From NCBI RefSeq assembly GCF_000005505.3, contig NC_016133.3, positions 33,690,737-33,754,736 on the forward strand: a stretch of DNA of 64,000 nt, given 5' to 3'. This DNA is from Brachypodium distachyon. Taxonomy: Eukaryota; Streptophyta; Magnoliopsida; Poales; Poaceae. Positions 20,311 to 30,770 of the stretch are shown here, in pieces (within the stretch, counting starts at the first letter, position 1; each line of letters begins with the position of its first letter). The notes under the pieces are model-generated. The model was not told the DNA's origin and did no database searches. It worked only from the letters and a program-made list of their open reading frames with translations. Made by a program: the position numbers and the translations under genes.

Positions 20311-21100
20311 TTTCAGTCGGGGATCAGTGTCAGATTGTGTGATGGTTGTGTTGCGGCGTATGAAGAGATGAAGACTGAAGGTCGTTTGCGATGCGAAGCT
20401 AGTGCAGTGAAGTGTGCTTTTACGGGGGCCACTTCGACGTCAGAGCATACGTCATCGTTTGGAATTTGGGCAGCTTCTTTATCTGTTAGTCTTCCTACTC
20501 AACTCGGTGTGCCCTGATGTCTCACGTTTCTTGAATCCTGATGCGATCCTTTCCGTCATCGTAGAGCTATATGCACATCGGATTTTCTGTGGTTGTCAGA
20601 AAAAGATGATCTCATCTCTGCAGATTGCAGTGTGGAACCGTGGAAGAGCTGGCCCCTGCAGTCGCGGGCAGCACAGATGCACTGGCTCTCTGGTCCCAAA
20701 CTAGCGAGGAGCCCGTGCAATGTCACGGAACAACAAAAGCTGAGGTAATAAGTGTAGATTTAATAGGCCAAACATTGAATGAAGTGTTTAACATGTGATT
20801 GGCCAACATGTTAAATTTGAAACATTATGCAATATTTAAAAGCTGAAACCAATTTCTTATTTAATACAAAATAATAGTTTGTTTTTCATTTGCCATTTCA
20901 TACCAAATATTACATATATCATACACCCAAATAACCCCCAATGCTATAATACTAAATCCCTATGTATCAAAATCACAAACATAGATTCTCAAATACTCCC
21001 TCCGTTGAACTAAAACAACAACAACAATTTAGAATCGTTGAGAGTAACTGCATGGATGTTTTCTTTCTTATAGCCGACTTGTCATCAAAGCTAATATGCT
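20311..21100. other. Upstream region of the GSTU pseudogene, then AT-rich DNA
   Basis: No coding region is supportable. At 20985-21005 a lone Stowaway-type end (tactccctccgttgaac on one strand) is seen without a partner. Confidence 0.35.
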
Positions 21101-21106
21101 CCTTCT

Positions 21107-23389
21107 CTACTGAAGCTCTTCCAAGTTAGCTGACATATCAACCTGACATCATGCAAATAAGAAATGGATACGAAGCAACAAAGTTCAGACAACAAATACT
21201 ATTACCATGTAAAAAACATTTAAAAAAAAGAATTTGAGCCTTCTATCTTATTACAGCTGTAATCTGAATAGTGCTAATTGCTAAGACTTTGTGATCCAAA
21301 ATCCTCAAAACAGTGAACATGTACATGAAGCTCTATGCTATAGCTGCTTACAATGATAGAGTAAAGATTTATACAGTTTGCACAGAAAAGAGATTCATAA
21401 GACAAACATTTCCTTATTCATAAGACACACCAACAGTCCAAGGTGATGGAAGATTTTGAAGGAACTTACACTGCAGCTCTACCGGTGCATGTTCTCTTGG
21501 GCCCTATTTAGAAGAGAGTATAAAATAGCTCATTCTCATTTACTCTGTTGCAGGATCATTAGTTCAACATGTGATCTTATCAATTTTGTTAGAATCATAA
21601 AAAGATTGCCGAATGATCTAACAATGAACCAAAGCTGTTAGGAAATCACAACCACATAGAAGTATTAGGATTAAAACCAATTGACTAGCTCACAACTGCA
21701 TATCAACGAATATGTCATGTGCAAGACAGTGGGATGTATCAGATTAGAATAGTTAAAGTAATCACACAAAAATTGGACAAAAACATTATTTTACATAGAG
21801 AATGGATACATTTTCTGTACCAAATGGGTCTAGCACAGAACAAAAATAGTTTTCCGTCAGTCTTTTGTTCTAGTACTGATATGATTGAGATTTACATAAT
21901 GGTCAGTGGGACTACCACAAAAAAATAGTTTTCCTTGAGCCTTTTGTTCTAGTACTGACATCATGGTCAAGTTTACACATTGGAGTTGGTTACACATAGT
22001 CTGTAATGTAATGCCGTATGTCCATACTAAATAGATACTGCAATCTAACAGCTATCGTCACTGTACATATGATCAAAACCGAACTAAGAAGGATCGGACC
22101 ATGTAAAATTCAGTTATTGCAGAAGCAATCTGCTGTCATTGTACTTATCAGAACAAACAATCTTCAAACTCATGATAATTCAAGTTAATATAGAGACATA
22201 ATACAGGACAAATTAGATCAAAACCATCAGATAATTTATATCAATTGGACAAAAACTCATGCTGTGAGTGCATAAAAAGCATAGAGTACCAAACCAATGC
22301 AAGTAATGCAACAATCAACTCCAATTAGTTTGGGTTCTGACACCCAGATTTGAGACACAAATGCAGGCTTGCAGCTCTGCTCACCCAGGATCCAATTTTG
22401 ACTCCCAAATCAAATATATTGTCTGCAGCTAAATTAAATTGGCACGCGATGCAGGAGCACCACCACCGGAATCAGCATCGGCAGCATAGTTGGGTTGGGT
22501 TTGGTTCAGTAGGGCAGCATGAGGTGGGAGATCTTGCCCTCCTCGCCGGGCGTGGTCGCCATTCGGTCGGTGGAGCGGAGCCAGATGCAGACTGCGAAGA
22601 AGCTAAGGACGAATGGACGTGGGGGTTGACAAAAGATTGGACGAATGAGGACGGACGAACGGCAGGACCGCCTCGCCCCCGAGCACCAGTTCCCCGCCGC
22701 CGTCAACAATGCCGCTGCCGCGCTCCTCTGGCTCGCCTTGCAGTCGGCACCGGTGGCGACCCATGGGCGTGGGCATGAGGGATTTGGGATTGGGGTGGAG
22801 GGGAGTTGTTTTTTTCCGTTACGTATGTGATTAGTGTGCGTCGGACGGACTCGAGCGAGGGAAGAGCCGAGCGAGGAGGGGGCACGACGTATGGCCAACG
22901 CGTAGTAGAGGTGATTGGTGAGGGTGGATGCGGCGCAGAGGGTAGAGCCCACGGCCATCGCGAGGGTTGAGGGGGGACAGTGGTCGCGACAGGAGGAGGG
23001 GAAGAGCCGGAGAGGAAGTGGCGCAGGCGCAGGGGTGGAAGGCAGGAAGGGGAGGAAGGCAGTTATTTTTCTTTGGTGGCAGGGTGTTTCCTTCATTTGC
23101 TGCGCGGTTGTAATCTGAACGTCGGTGTAGTTAGATCGGACGGTTCACGGTGAGTGGACGGTGAGTCATGGGTAAATTGTGTGTTTACAGTAGTAGAGAT
23201 TAAATGGGGAGGTAAAATGCCAACGATAACGGCAGGTCGTACCTCACGCCTCAGGTCTTGCCGACCCTCGTCGGACCTGGCCTCCATAGATCTGGAAGCG
23301 ATGATAAACTGCTCATACTGCTTCTGCGCTACGTCAGAAGCTGATGAGAAAATTGGCAATGAATCATGTGCGAATCCAGGAACCGCCAT
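21107..23389 (-). CDS. Possible small two-exon coding unit, unrecognised
   Basis: Exon 1 (23389-23243) encodes 49 residues beginning MAVPGFAHDSLPIFSSASDV and ending in a charged helix (EARSDEGRQDLRRE). It stops exactly at a GAG/GTACGA donor in phase 0. About 2.1 kb further, after an acceptor (gatgtcag) at 21143, 21142-21107 continues in phase as VDMSANLEELQ then TAG. The joined product would be 60 residues, with a helical, acidic C-terminus. I do not recognise the family. The long intron holds short direct repeats and AT-rich DNA. The first exon looks like real protein; the joining of the second is tentative. Confidence 0.35.
21842..21965. repeat. Short direct repeat of about 45 bp, 79 bp apart
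   Basis: The segment beginning aaaaatagttttcc and containing cttttgttctagtactga occurs at 21842-21887 and 21921-21965. No element boundaries were seen. Confidence 0.7.
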
Positions 23390-23399
23390 GGATCTAACA

Positions 23400-24400
23400 A
23401 GGAAAGACCGTAGAGTAGGAGAGGGGAATGACGCACCAACAACAGCGGCGACCGGCTTGTACGGCGGCGGTGCTAGAGGAGAGAGAAGGTGGGCGCGCTT
23501 TATGGGAGAGGGAAGGGGGCCGCATGCGCCGGAAGGGAGACGGCTGGCCGCGCAGGAGGGAGGCACTGGATGAAGAGGGAGGCTGCCGCGCCACCCCATG
23601 GGAGGGCCGCGCCGGAAAGAGGAGGGAGGCGGCCGGTCGAGGATTGAGGTCGGGAGAGAGGTGTCGGCGAGATCTGAGGGAATAAAAACCGATCGGGTTT
23701 CTAGAGACAGAGTCGGCGAACCAGAGCAACGAACGGCAGAGATCAGAAGTGAGCAACGGTTGGGATAAGAACACGTAAAGACATTGAAAGGGCCTCAGAT
23801 TCTCCTGCCTTCAGAGAAGAGAGATATTCCCTCGCCCACCCAACCCACAATGATGAACGATTTATAGATAGGACGTTCCCACTCGGTCCATATAAATAGT
23901 TAAATACCCTTACTTGGCCCATTGTGCTCCTTTCTAGTTTTCTTTATGAGATGAACCAAATGTAACAAAAGAATGTTAAGAGTTAAAGGTCAACTTTAAT
24001 GAAAGATCGAGGTTTTCAAGGGACCAAAAATAAACTTATCTCTTCTATTTTTCCTACTCTAATATTCTAGAGAAGCATCACCGAGTTTCTTAATCTTGTG
24101 GTTTTCGTTTTGTAGGATTGAACAAAATCCGTGCCATTTCAATTAATCATGTTTCCTTTTTTTTTTGTATTTTTCCTTTTTCGTGTCTTAAATCTTAAAT
24201 AGGGCCTCGACAAAAATCACAAGCTTCCGCCACACCTTCCTTACTATTACATCAAGCATCTGACAAAGACAACAATCAAAGACAATAGTACATCGCTATG
24301 TAGTTTTTATTTTGCAACAAATATCCATATTTGTCCTCCAAGCCAATCAGAGTCATGTTGTCGTGCTAGCTCAATTTAGTTCTTTGGATGCACGGTCGTA
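23400..24400. other. Intergenic
   Basis: 23400-23760 is GC-rich with overlapping short frames on both strands; it may be 5' flank of the small unit. 23760-24400 is AT-rich. No gene or repeat can be supported. Confidence 0.3.
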
Positions 24401-24407
24401 GCAGCGG

Positions 24408-25449
24408 TCATCTGAGCCCGCCTCCCTTGGCAAACTCGACCAACCTACCGCCGTCCTGGAGAGACACCTTGGCTGCGTCCAACCCACTAAAGCGCTCCAT
24501 CCATTCAAACAAAAGAGGGGTCTTGGCGGTGTCAAAGAACTTGGCACCGCAGAGCTCCTCCGTTTCCTGCAGCCACGTGATCAGACCACCTAGCGCGATG
24601 TCCATGTACCCAACGTTATCGCCACCGAAGAAGAGCTTCCCCTTGGAGCACTCCTTCAGAACACCTTCTAGCATCTCAGCCGCTGCCAACGTCTGCTTCA
24701 GCCCTTCGGCCTTCTCCTCCTCTGTATTAGCCTTGAATGCCTGGGCCCATGGGATAGCTAACTGCACACATAGTCACATACACATAGTACATTCATCAGC
24801 TTGAAACAATTGTATAGATCGGTCGCCATCTAAAGCTTACTAACTGCAAGTAGAACTGTTCAAATCCTGCGCCAGTGAGAGTGACATACTGACATCCTTG
24901 GACCTCCGGTCCCTGTCCACCCTCAGGTACGCCACCGGCCGGCAGTGATGCGGGCCTGTTTATGTTGGGGTTTTGCCCATGGGCTTCGGTCTAAAATGTC
25001 GAACCGATGCAAAATCTACTGGGTTGGACTAATCATGCTGAGGTCGACTGTGAAAAGAGATGCAAAATGCACACACACAGTGGCCCGGACCCGGACACTT
25101 CAAGCGTAATGTTACATGCATGCACCTTGTTGTCAATGTAGGCTGCCCAAAACCGAGCTATGGTGCGTTCGTAGGGGTCGGCAGGGAGGAAGGAGGGGCC
25201 TATTGCGCCAAAGGCCTCGTCGATGTACTCCAAGATGACGAGTGACTCACAGATAGCCTTGCCGTTGTGGATGAGCACGGGCACCTTCTTGTGCACCGGG
25301 TTGGAGCTCAGGAGGAGCTCGCTCTTGTTGTCGAGGTCCTGCTCGACGTACTCGTAGCTCAGGCCCTTGAGGTGGAGTGCAATTTTCACCCGGGAAGCCC
25401 AGGGGCTCGCCCATGTGCCCAGCAGCTTCAGTTCATCTTCACCGGCCAT
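24408..25449 (-). CDS. Tau-class glutathione S-transferase (GSTU)
   Basis: Two exons, 25449-25126 and 24761-24408, join in phase 0 with GT-AG borders at the canonical GSTU intron position (after AAYIDNK). The product is 225 residues. The N-terminal domain has [17 protein letters not shown] with catalytic Ser15, [10 protein letters not shown] and the glutathione-contacting [11 protein letters not shown]. The C-terminal domain has [20 protein letters not shown] and [10 protein letters not shown]. No break is seen. The expected role is cytosolic detoxification by conjugating glutathione to herbicide- or stress-derived electrophiles. A TATA box lies about 95 bp upstream. Confidence 0.93.
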
Positions 25450-25542
25450 TTCTCCTGTGGTATGGAGCTATATGTACGTATGTTGATTTATTTTTCAGTA
25501 TTCTCTGTGTTCGCTTGTTTCTAGCCAGAGCGAGGGGAACGG

Positions 25543-25553
25543 TATTTATATAG
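25543..25553 (-). promoter_or_regulatory. TATA box of the minus-strand GSTU gene
   Basis: The minus strand reads ctatataaata, about 95 bp before the ATG at 25449. This is a normal distance for a short 5' untranslated region. Confidence 0.7.
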
Positions 25554-25662
25554 GGAGCCTCTGGGTGACGGGGTATTGGAGGCAACCGACGCATCATCCA
25601 TGAGACACTTCGCTATTCAGTCTACCGAGTGCCTAGCTTGTGCTACTGCGCACAAACTGACA

Positions 25663-25852
25663 AACATGCATGATCACTTATGTTTAGTTTGATCTCCAAT
25701 CTTGCACGGCAAGTAGTGCAACGACTGGCTAGATTGGTCGTTGCTTACATTTTTTTTTGAAAACATGCATGATCACTTAATTATGTTTAGTTTGACCTCC
25801 AACCTTGCACGGCAAGTAGTGCAACGACTGGCTAGATTGGTCGTTGCTTACA
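25663..25852. repeat. Tandem duplication of about 90 bp upstream of GSTU
   Basis: Copies at 25663-25749 and 25762-25852 share nearly every base. The first lacks four bases, and a T-rich spacer of 12 bp separates them. The duplication lies 110-310 bp upstream of the TATA box. Confidence 0.85.
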
Positions 25853-26264
25853 AATTATTTAACTTCAATGTTTTGTTCCTCGACCTAGAAACAATAAATG
25901 CAACTAGTCATGGCTTGGAGACCAAGGCTAGCGAGTAAACAGATTGACAGACTCGCAGCTATTTCCACCCACGTTTATCGTCGAGGAAATTTTATATGGG
26001 CTTCGGAGGAGATAGAAACGACTCATGCTGGGTGCCCTTCTTTTTTTAAAAATATCTCCCTTTTGACTTCCGTTTTCTTGCGTGAAAAGACAATCAAAGA
26101 AATAATAAGTGTATGGAGTAAACGAGTAATGTGCACCTTTGATCGACCCAATTCTAAAATAAAGCATTGAATCCTGAAACGATAATTAAGGATATCCGGG
26201 TCGCTACTTTTCAGTGGATCACACAATCACATACATCACCGCTCAGTTCATTTACTATTTTTTT

Positions 26265-26580
26265 AAAAACACAGTACAGACGCAAGCACTCACATACACA
26301 CACATACACTCACCCCTAAGAACGCACGCACGCACGCACACCCTACCCCTATAAGCACCTTCGAGACACTGGGCCACCAGCAGATCATCTTGAGATTGAC
26401 GAAGTCACCACAGTCGTCTCGTAGTTGACGGGTACGTTACTCCCACTGAAATCACAACGCCGGTTAAACCCTGAAATAAATGCAGGAAAATGCGAGCACC
26501 CATGTCAAGTCTGAGACTTGAACCTGGGTGGGCTGCTTCCACCGCAAGAAACCAACCACGTGATCTTTCGCGGTGCATTT
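26265..26580 (-). mobile_element. SINE-like element
   Basis: On the minus strand the segment carries a box-B-like word (ggttcaagtctc) near its 5' side and ends in an A-rich tail (complement of about 26248-26266). This is the layout of a tRNA-derived SINE. The 3' part contains a degenerate (ACGC/CACA) simple repeat. Box A is not clear, and target duplications were not found. Confidence 0.5.
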
Positions 26581-26952
26581 ACTATTCTGAAGAGAAACAA
26601 AAAAAATATTGCATACATAGTACTATGGAGTACCAGTAAAAAACTTTTTAGAACCATTAGATGATTTAATATGAGAGTTAGTGGGAGGCCTTGTCTTTGT
26701 TATATATATACAGAGAGAGAGATGAAACTTCAGATTTTTTTGGGAAGCCCTTGTGTATTGAAACTTCAGAATTTTTTGGGAAATGGAACTTGTTTACTGA
26801 AATGAGGTAATAGTACAGTATAGTCACCTGACCCTCTGTTTTCACCAATCTCTACCTCTGCGATCAATTGACGTAGTTGCCGTAGTTAATCAGGTTACAT
26901 GTATTGTGTGCATGCTAAAAGGAACGTGCATATACACACAACAGCGAGGATG

Positions 26953-27727
26953 GCGATCGCTCACGGCGAGAAGAGGCGATTCTCTGCCCCCAAATTACAG
27001 CAGCCAGCCGCAGCGGACGGAGGAGGCAGGGACCCCGGTGCTCCGGTCTATAGTTAGGATTGACCTAGTGTTTTTCTAAGCGTGTTGCTTTTATGAAGGA
27101 GATGACGCCGCGTCAGAATAATTTGCCTCTGCTCTTCCTCCATCTTGGCGTCACTGTGGCTTCAAGGGGCAGGTGGCCTGGTCATTTTGCCCTTCTCTGG
27201 ATCCGGTGAGATTCGTGTCTGGTGGTCGACAGTTAGCACTCTCGTTGGTGGCGGCTATGTCGGCTGCTGTAGTTGTGTTTGTTGTCTTGCTGGGCGTGCG
27301 GATGACGGCAGGCGGCGTTGTTTATCTTCTTCGACTGCGTTGGATGAAGATGACGGCGTCGAGATCTGGTGACCACGGGGAAGTTTCCCGGCCGACGTGT
27401 CACAAAGTCTCGGCCTCGTCGCTTGCGACGGTCCTGTTCATCGGCTCGGAAAGCATTCTTGTATGCGAAGGTGCTCTCCCAGATCTGGATATGGAGGTTG
27501 TTCGCCTAATTTTTCGGCGTTATCGTGGTGGCGGCGGAGGACGAAGTTGGACAAGGGTTTGGCAAGTCACAAGTTTCACCAATGGTGAAATTGTAATTTT
27601 ACTTCGTGCGGAGTACCTTGTGCTAAGTTGCTTGACAAGCATATTTGTCTCATGTCGTGATCACGTGTGTAATCTCTGTAAACGGATTGTCTAATGAAAT
27701 ACTATATGGTTGCTTAAAAAAAAAACA
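26953..27727 (+). mobile_element. Poly(A)-tailed retro-insertion with 10-bp target duplication
   Basis: The sequence agcgaggatg at 26943-26952 is repeated at 27728-27737. The intervening 775 bp ends in a run of about 10 A. This is the signature of target-primed reverse transcription, so the insert is a 5'-truncated LINE or a processed transcript. It contains an open frame (27173-27694) with no recognisable domain, so which of the two it is remains open. Confidence 0.65.
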
Positions 27728-27739
27728 AGCGAGGATGAT

Positions 27740-29190
27740 GATGTTTCTAATGCTTTTTCTAGTGTGTGGTGGACGAACGCGCACTCCCCAATAAGGTTTT
27801 GAGTATCAGATTCTGTTTCTACCCAGAAGAATGGGATTGACCATAATTCGAAAATCCAAGCCATTTACTATACATGTTTGTGGTTGAATTTAAATTTTAA
27901 ATTTATCTTTTGAAAATAATTGCATTAGATTTATATGATTTCGCAAATTTATCTCAGTATTAGTCAAGGGGGTCATGGATGTGACCCGCGCAGATTACGT
28001 GACTAGACTTCTATAATAAAATCTTTGATTTCTTATATATTTTTTGTTAACAAAAATATATTATAGTTTTTTAATTTGTTTTCCGTGAATACAAATTTTC
28101 TGAAACAATAAGATGGAATATTCTGAATAATTAGATTGATTCAATAACACATTATATTGTAGATTATGTTGTCATTATATTTTTTAACAATATAATTGTA
28201 TTTAATCAACATTATCTACAATATAAAAGTGTTGAGTTTGAATAAGTAAGCTATGCGTTTTTGATGCATTTTAATTTGTGTGATATTTTTTATGTAATAT
28301 AAAAGTTCTTTTAGACATCGATCACAAACTTATATGTTTTTAATATTTAATAATTATTTTGGACGGATGATGTGGCAAGCATTCCTGGCGCGAGCGGTAC
28401 AGCGATCGAGCGAGGTGCCGTCTGGCGGCGGCTGATAGCCTAATAGAGCGTTGTGGCGGCCGTGGATCACGACAGCAGTGACTGATGGCGTCTCAACGAT
28501 GACGGATTACGGCAGCATCGGCGGATGGCATTGGGGCGGTTGATCATAGCAGCGGCGGTGCTGGCACGCGGTGCTCTGAGCGCGCACGTGCAAGCTGCAA
28601 GACTGTAGTGCTGCTATGCCGCAAGCACTTGCATGGACCGCCCGTGCAGAGGTGAAGATTAGACCAATAATTATCAACGAACTCTTAGATGGCAAATATG
28701 CATAGTTGATGCGCGTGGTAATTAATTTTTTTGCGATGAGTGATTAAAGGTTTTTGTTGTCTAAAACCCCCGTTAAATCGCTAATTACCAATGAACGTAA
28801 AATATCGAGTTAATAATGATAGGACACCAAAAGTGCGTAAAACTTTGTTGTGGTATTAATTTGTTTGATCTCGATGAATTACTGCAACGCAACCTTGTTC
28901 ACGCTTTTTATCATGGGCATGGCCTTTACGATTCCCTTCCAAAGCTTGGCCTACCTTGTCACCAGCGAAGGCATGCGGCGGACGCTCCAACAACGATCGT
29001 GGTGGCTCCAACGAAGGCACGCGGCGGACGTTCCAGCAGCGACGCGTAGCGGCAGGGTCGCTGCGGTGCGGGGAGCTGCCTGTAGAAGAGCACGTGGTGC
29101 CGAGGTTGCAAGAGGCGGTGCCACGAGAGATACTGTCCGTTGCTCTACGCGAATCAGGCGCAAGGCATAGCTGATTTGCCGGGCTAGAGA
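27740..29190. other. AT-rich then GC-rich intergenic DNA with a dispersed repeat
   Basis: 27800-28360 is AT-rich with nothing coding. About 28535-28645 is the reverse-oriented copy of the GC-rich repeat at 6628-6760. Around 28970-29045 a word of about 30 bp (aaggca.gcggcggacg.tcca) is repeated in tandem. Confidence 0.45.
28535..28645 (-). repeat. Dispersed GC-rich repeat, copy 2 (inverted)
   Basis: The reverse complement matches 6628-6760, with the blocks ccatgcaagtgcttgc, cagcttgcacgtgcgcgctc and agcaccgcg in the same order. Confidence 0.6.
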
Positions 29191-29196
29191 AGGATA

Positions 29197-29312
29197 TCAA
29201 AGTGCATATTTGGATCCTAATTCTTTGTAAGTTGTTCATGCATGGTCCTATTCGAGCCCAAGCCGCTGCTGACCGGCCAGATTGCAAGTTGATAGCTGCC
29301 ACGTCGGCCAAG
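29197..29312 (+). repeat. Left arm of an inverted repeat that brackets element A
   Basis: tcaaagtgcatatttgga, cctaattctttgtaa, tcctattcgagcc and gccgctgctgaccgg all recur, in order, on the opposite strand at 56480-56602. Element A therefore lies inside an older element with inverted ends. Confidence 0.75.
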
Positions 29313-29500
29313 GTCATTGGGCGGGAGTTTTCCCGCCATTCATGTGGTCTTGAATTGTGCAGAAACCCCTCTTATAAGAATACATACTGCAGTTGCCAAA
29401 TTCTTTCTCATTCCCTCTCTTTCTTCTCTTTCTTCTTCCCATTGCTTGAGCCGCCCGCGCCTCCGGCCCCCTTCAAAGCTCGCCGAAGGGAAAACCATAG

Positions 29501-30349
29501 TGTCGGAGCACGGGTCTCCGGCACCGGGGATGCCGAGCACCCCCTTTTTGGTTCGTTGGAGGGCGAGGCGATTGCTCCGGCGATCGCCGGCGTGACGATA
29601 GACACGAAGTGTTGACACGTGAATTTACCCAGGTTCGGGCCACCCGAAGGTGTAACACCCTACGTCCTGCTTTTTTGTTATATTCAAGGTCATGTATGTG
29701 GCTTACAAGGTGCCCCGGGAGTTCCTGGGGAGCTACTTTGGCGATGACTCCAACTAGGGCTAGAACTAAGACTGATCGGAACCCTTTGACCGGTGGCATT
29801 AGTCCTCCTTTTATAGACAAGGGGATACCACAGGTGCCAATGCATTCAGCGTGACACGTCTCCTAGACGCGTGTCACAGCCACATGAAACATTCTCCCGC
29901 TGATCCACGCTGGACGCCATGCAGCGCCCGGTCCACTGTACACGGTAAAAAAAATGGTTTGTAGAGTAGACGCCCTAGCCTTGCTAAGTAAGACTAGGCC
30001 TGTTGATAAGACACCTGTCGGTGCATTAAATGCATTGCGCCCGCCGTCTTGTCTTGTCTTCACTGTTCTGCGGGCCCCGCCTGCATGCCCAAGCATGGGT
30101 TGCTGGGGTGCCCCTTCCCAGTTGACGCACCCGGCCAGCTGCCGGGGAGGCGTTTCTTCCACTTCTCGAGACCGGGGTTCCCGGGAGCTTCTTCTATTCC
30201 GGCCCTTAGCTTCGCCTTCACCAAGGACCGTCTCCTTTAGGTAGGCTTCCCGGACCCATCTCTTCCCGGGAGGCCTTCCTAATGGGGCTTCGTCACTGGC
30301 GACCCACACGTCCCGTATCAATGGGACCCCGTGGGCCACTGGGACGATA
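29501..30349 (-). repeat. Element A 3' LTR
   Basis: 849 bp. On the minus strand it begins tatcg (mutated from tgtcg of the other LTR) and ends in CA. It is nearly colinear with the other LTR apart from a 15-bp indel and scattered substitutions. It keeps the LTR TATA box (minus tataaaag, 29808-29815). Confidence 0.88.
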
Positions 30350-30361
30350 GTAGCCCCCGGG
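30350..30361 (-). other. Element A polypurine tract
   Basis: Directly inside the 3' LTR the minus strand reads ccgggggctac. The same string occupies the same place in element B. This is the expected plus-strand primer site. Confidence 0.6.
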
Positions 30362-30651
30362 CATGGCCTGGCAGCCTTGAAGCTCCCGGTAAGTGCTATC
30401 CTCGGTCGGTTGCAGGGCTACGCCCTATCCGACACGTGGGTCCCAAGGGGAGTCCCCCTGGCACCTGGCCTTGTGGGCCCACATTTACAGCTCCACTCTT
30501 CCGAGCGAAACGGTCGGGCGCACGATTTCGTGCCTTATCCCCCTTAATCACCAGAGAGTTAAGGCCACATCACGCACCCCCTCTTAATCCCTGATTCTTT
30601 AGGGCACTTTATTGCTGATCGTGGGGGTGTCCGTTGCAGCCCGCCAGCCCC

Positions 30652-30659
30652 AATAAATA
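30652..30659 (+). promoter_or_regulatory. TATA-like box of the element A antisense gene
   Basis: aataaata lies about 115 bp before the antisense ATG at 30771, outside the LTR. Element B has tataaa in the corresponding place, about 110 bp before its ATG. Confidence 0.45.
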
Positions 30660-30770
30660 CCCAAGGCGGGCTGGCGGCGGGCACTCCCCATTGCCTCGTG
30701 CTCCTACCATTGCCCCCTCCCAAGCTCTCTGCGCCCCAACTCCAACGAAATCACCTCCCCACCTCCGCCG

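Noticed and set aside
22506..23096. 196-codon minus-strand frame over 22506-23096
   Set aside because: It is a low-complexity Pro/Ser/Arg-rich frame without domain, splice or promoter support. A gene cannot be excluded but is not supportable.
29501..30349. Reading the 29501 and 53816 repeats as a plus-strand element because they start tgtcgg
   Set aside because: Termini are palindromic (tgtcg/cgaca); gag-pol, polypurine tract and primer-binding region all place the coding strand on minus.
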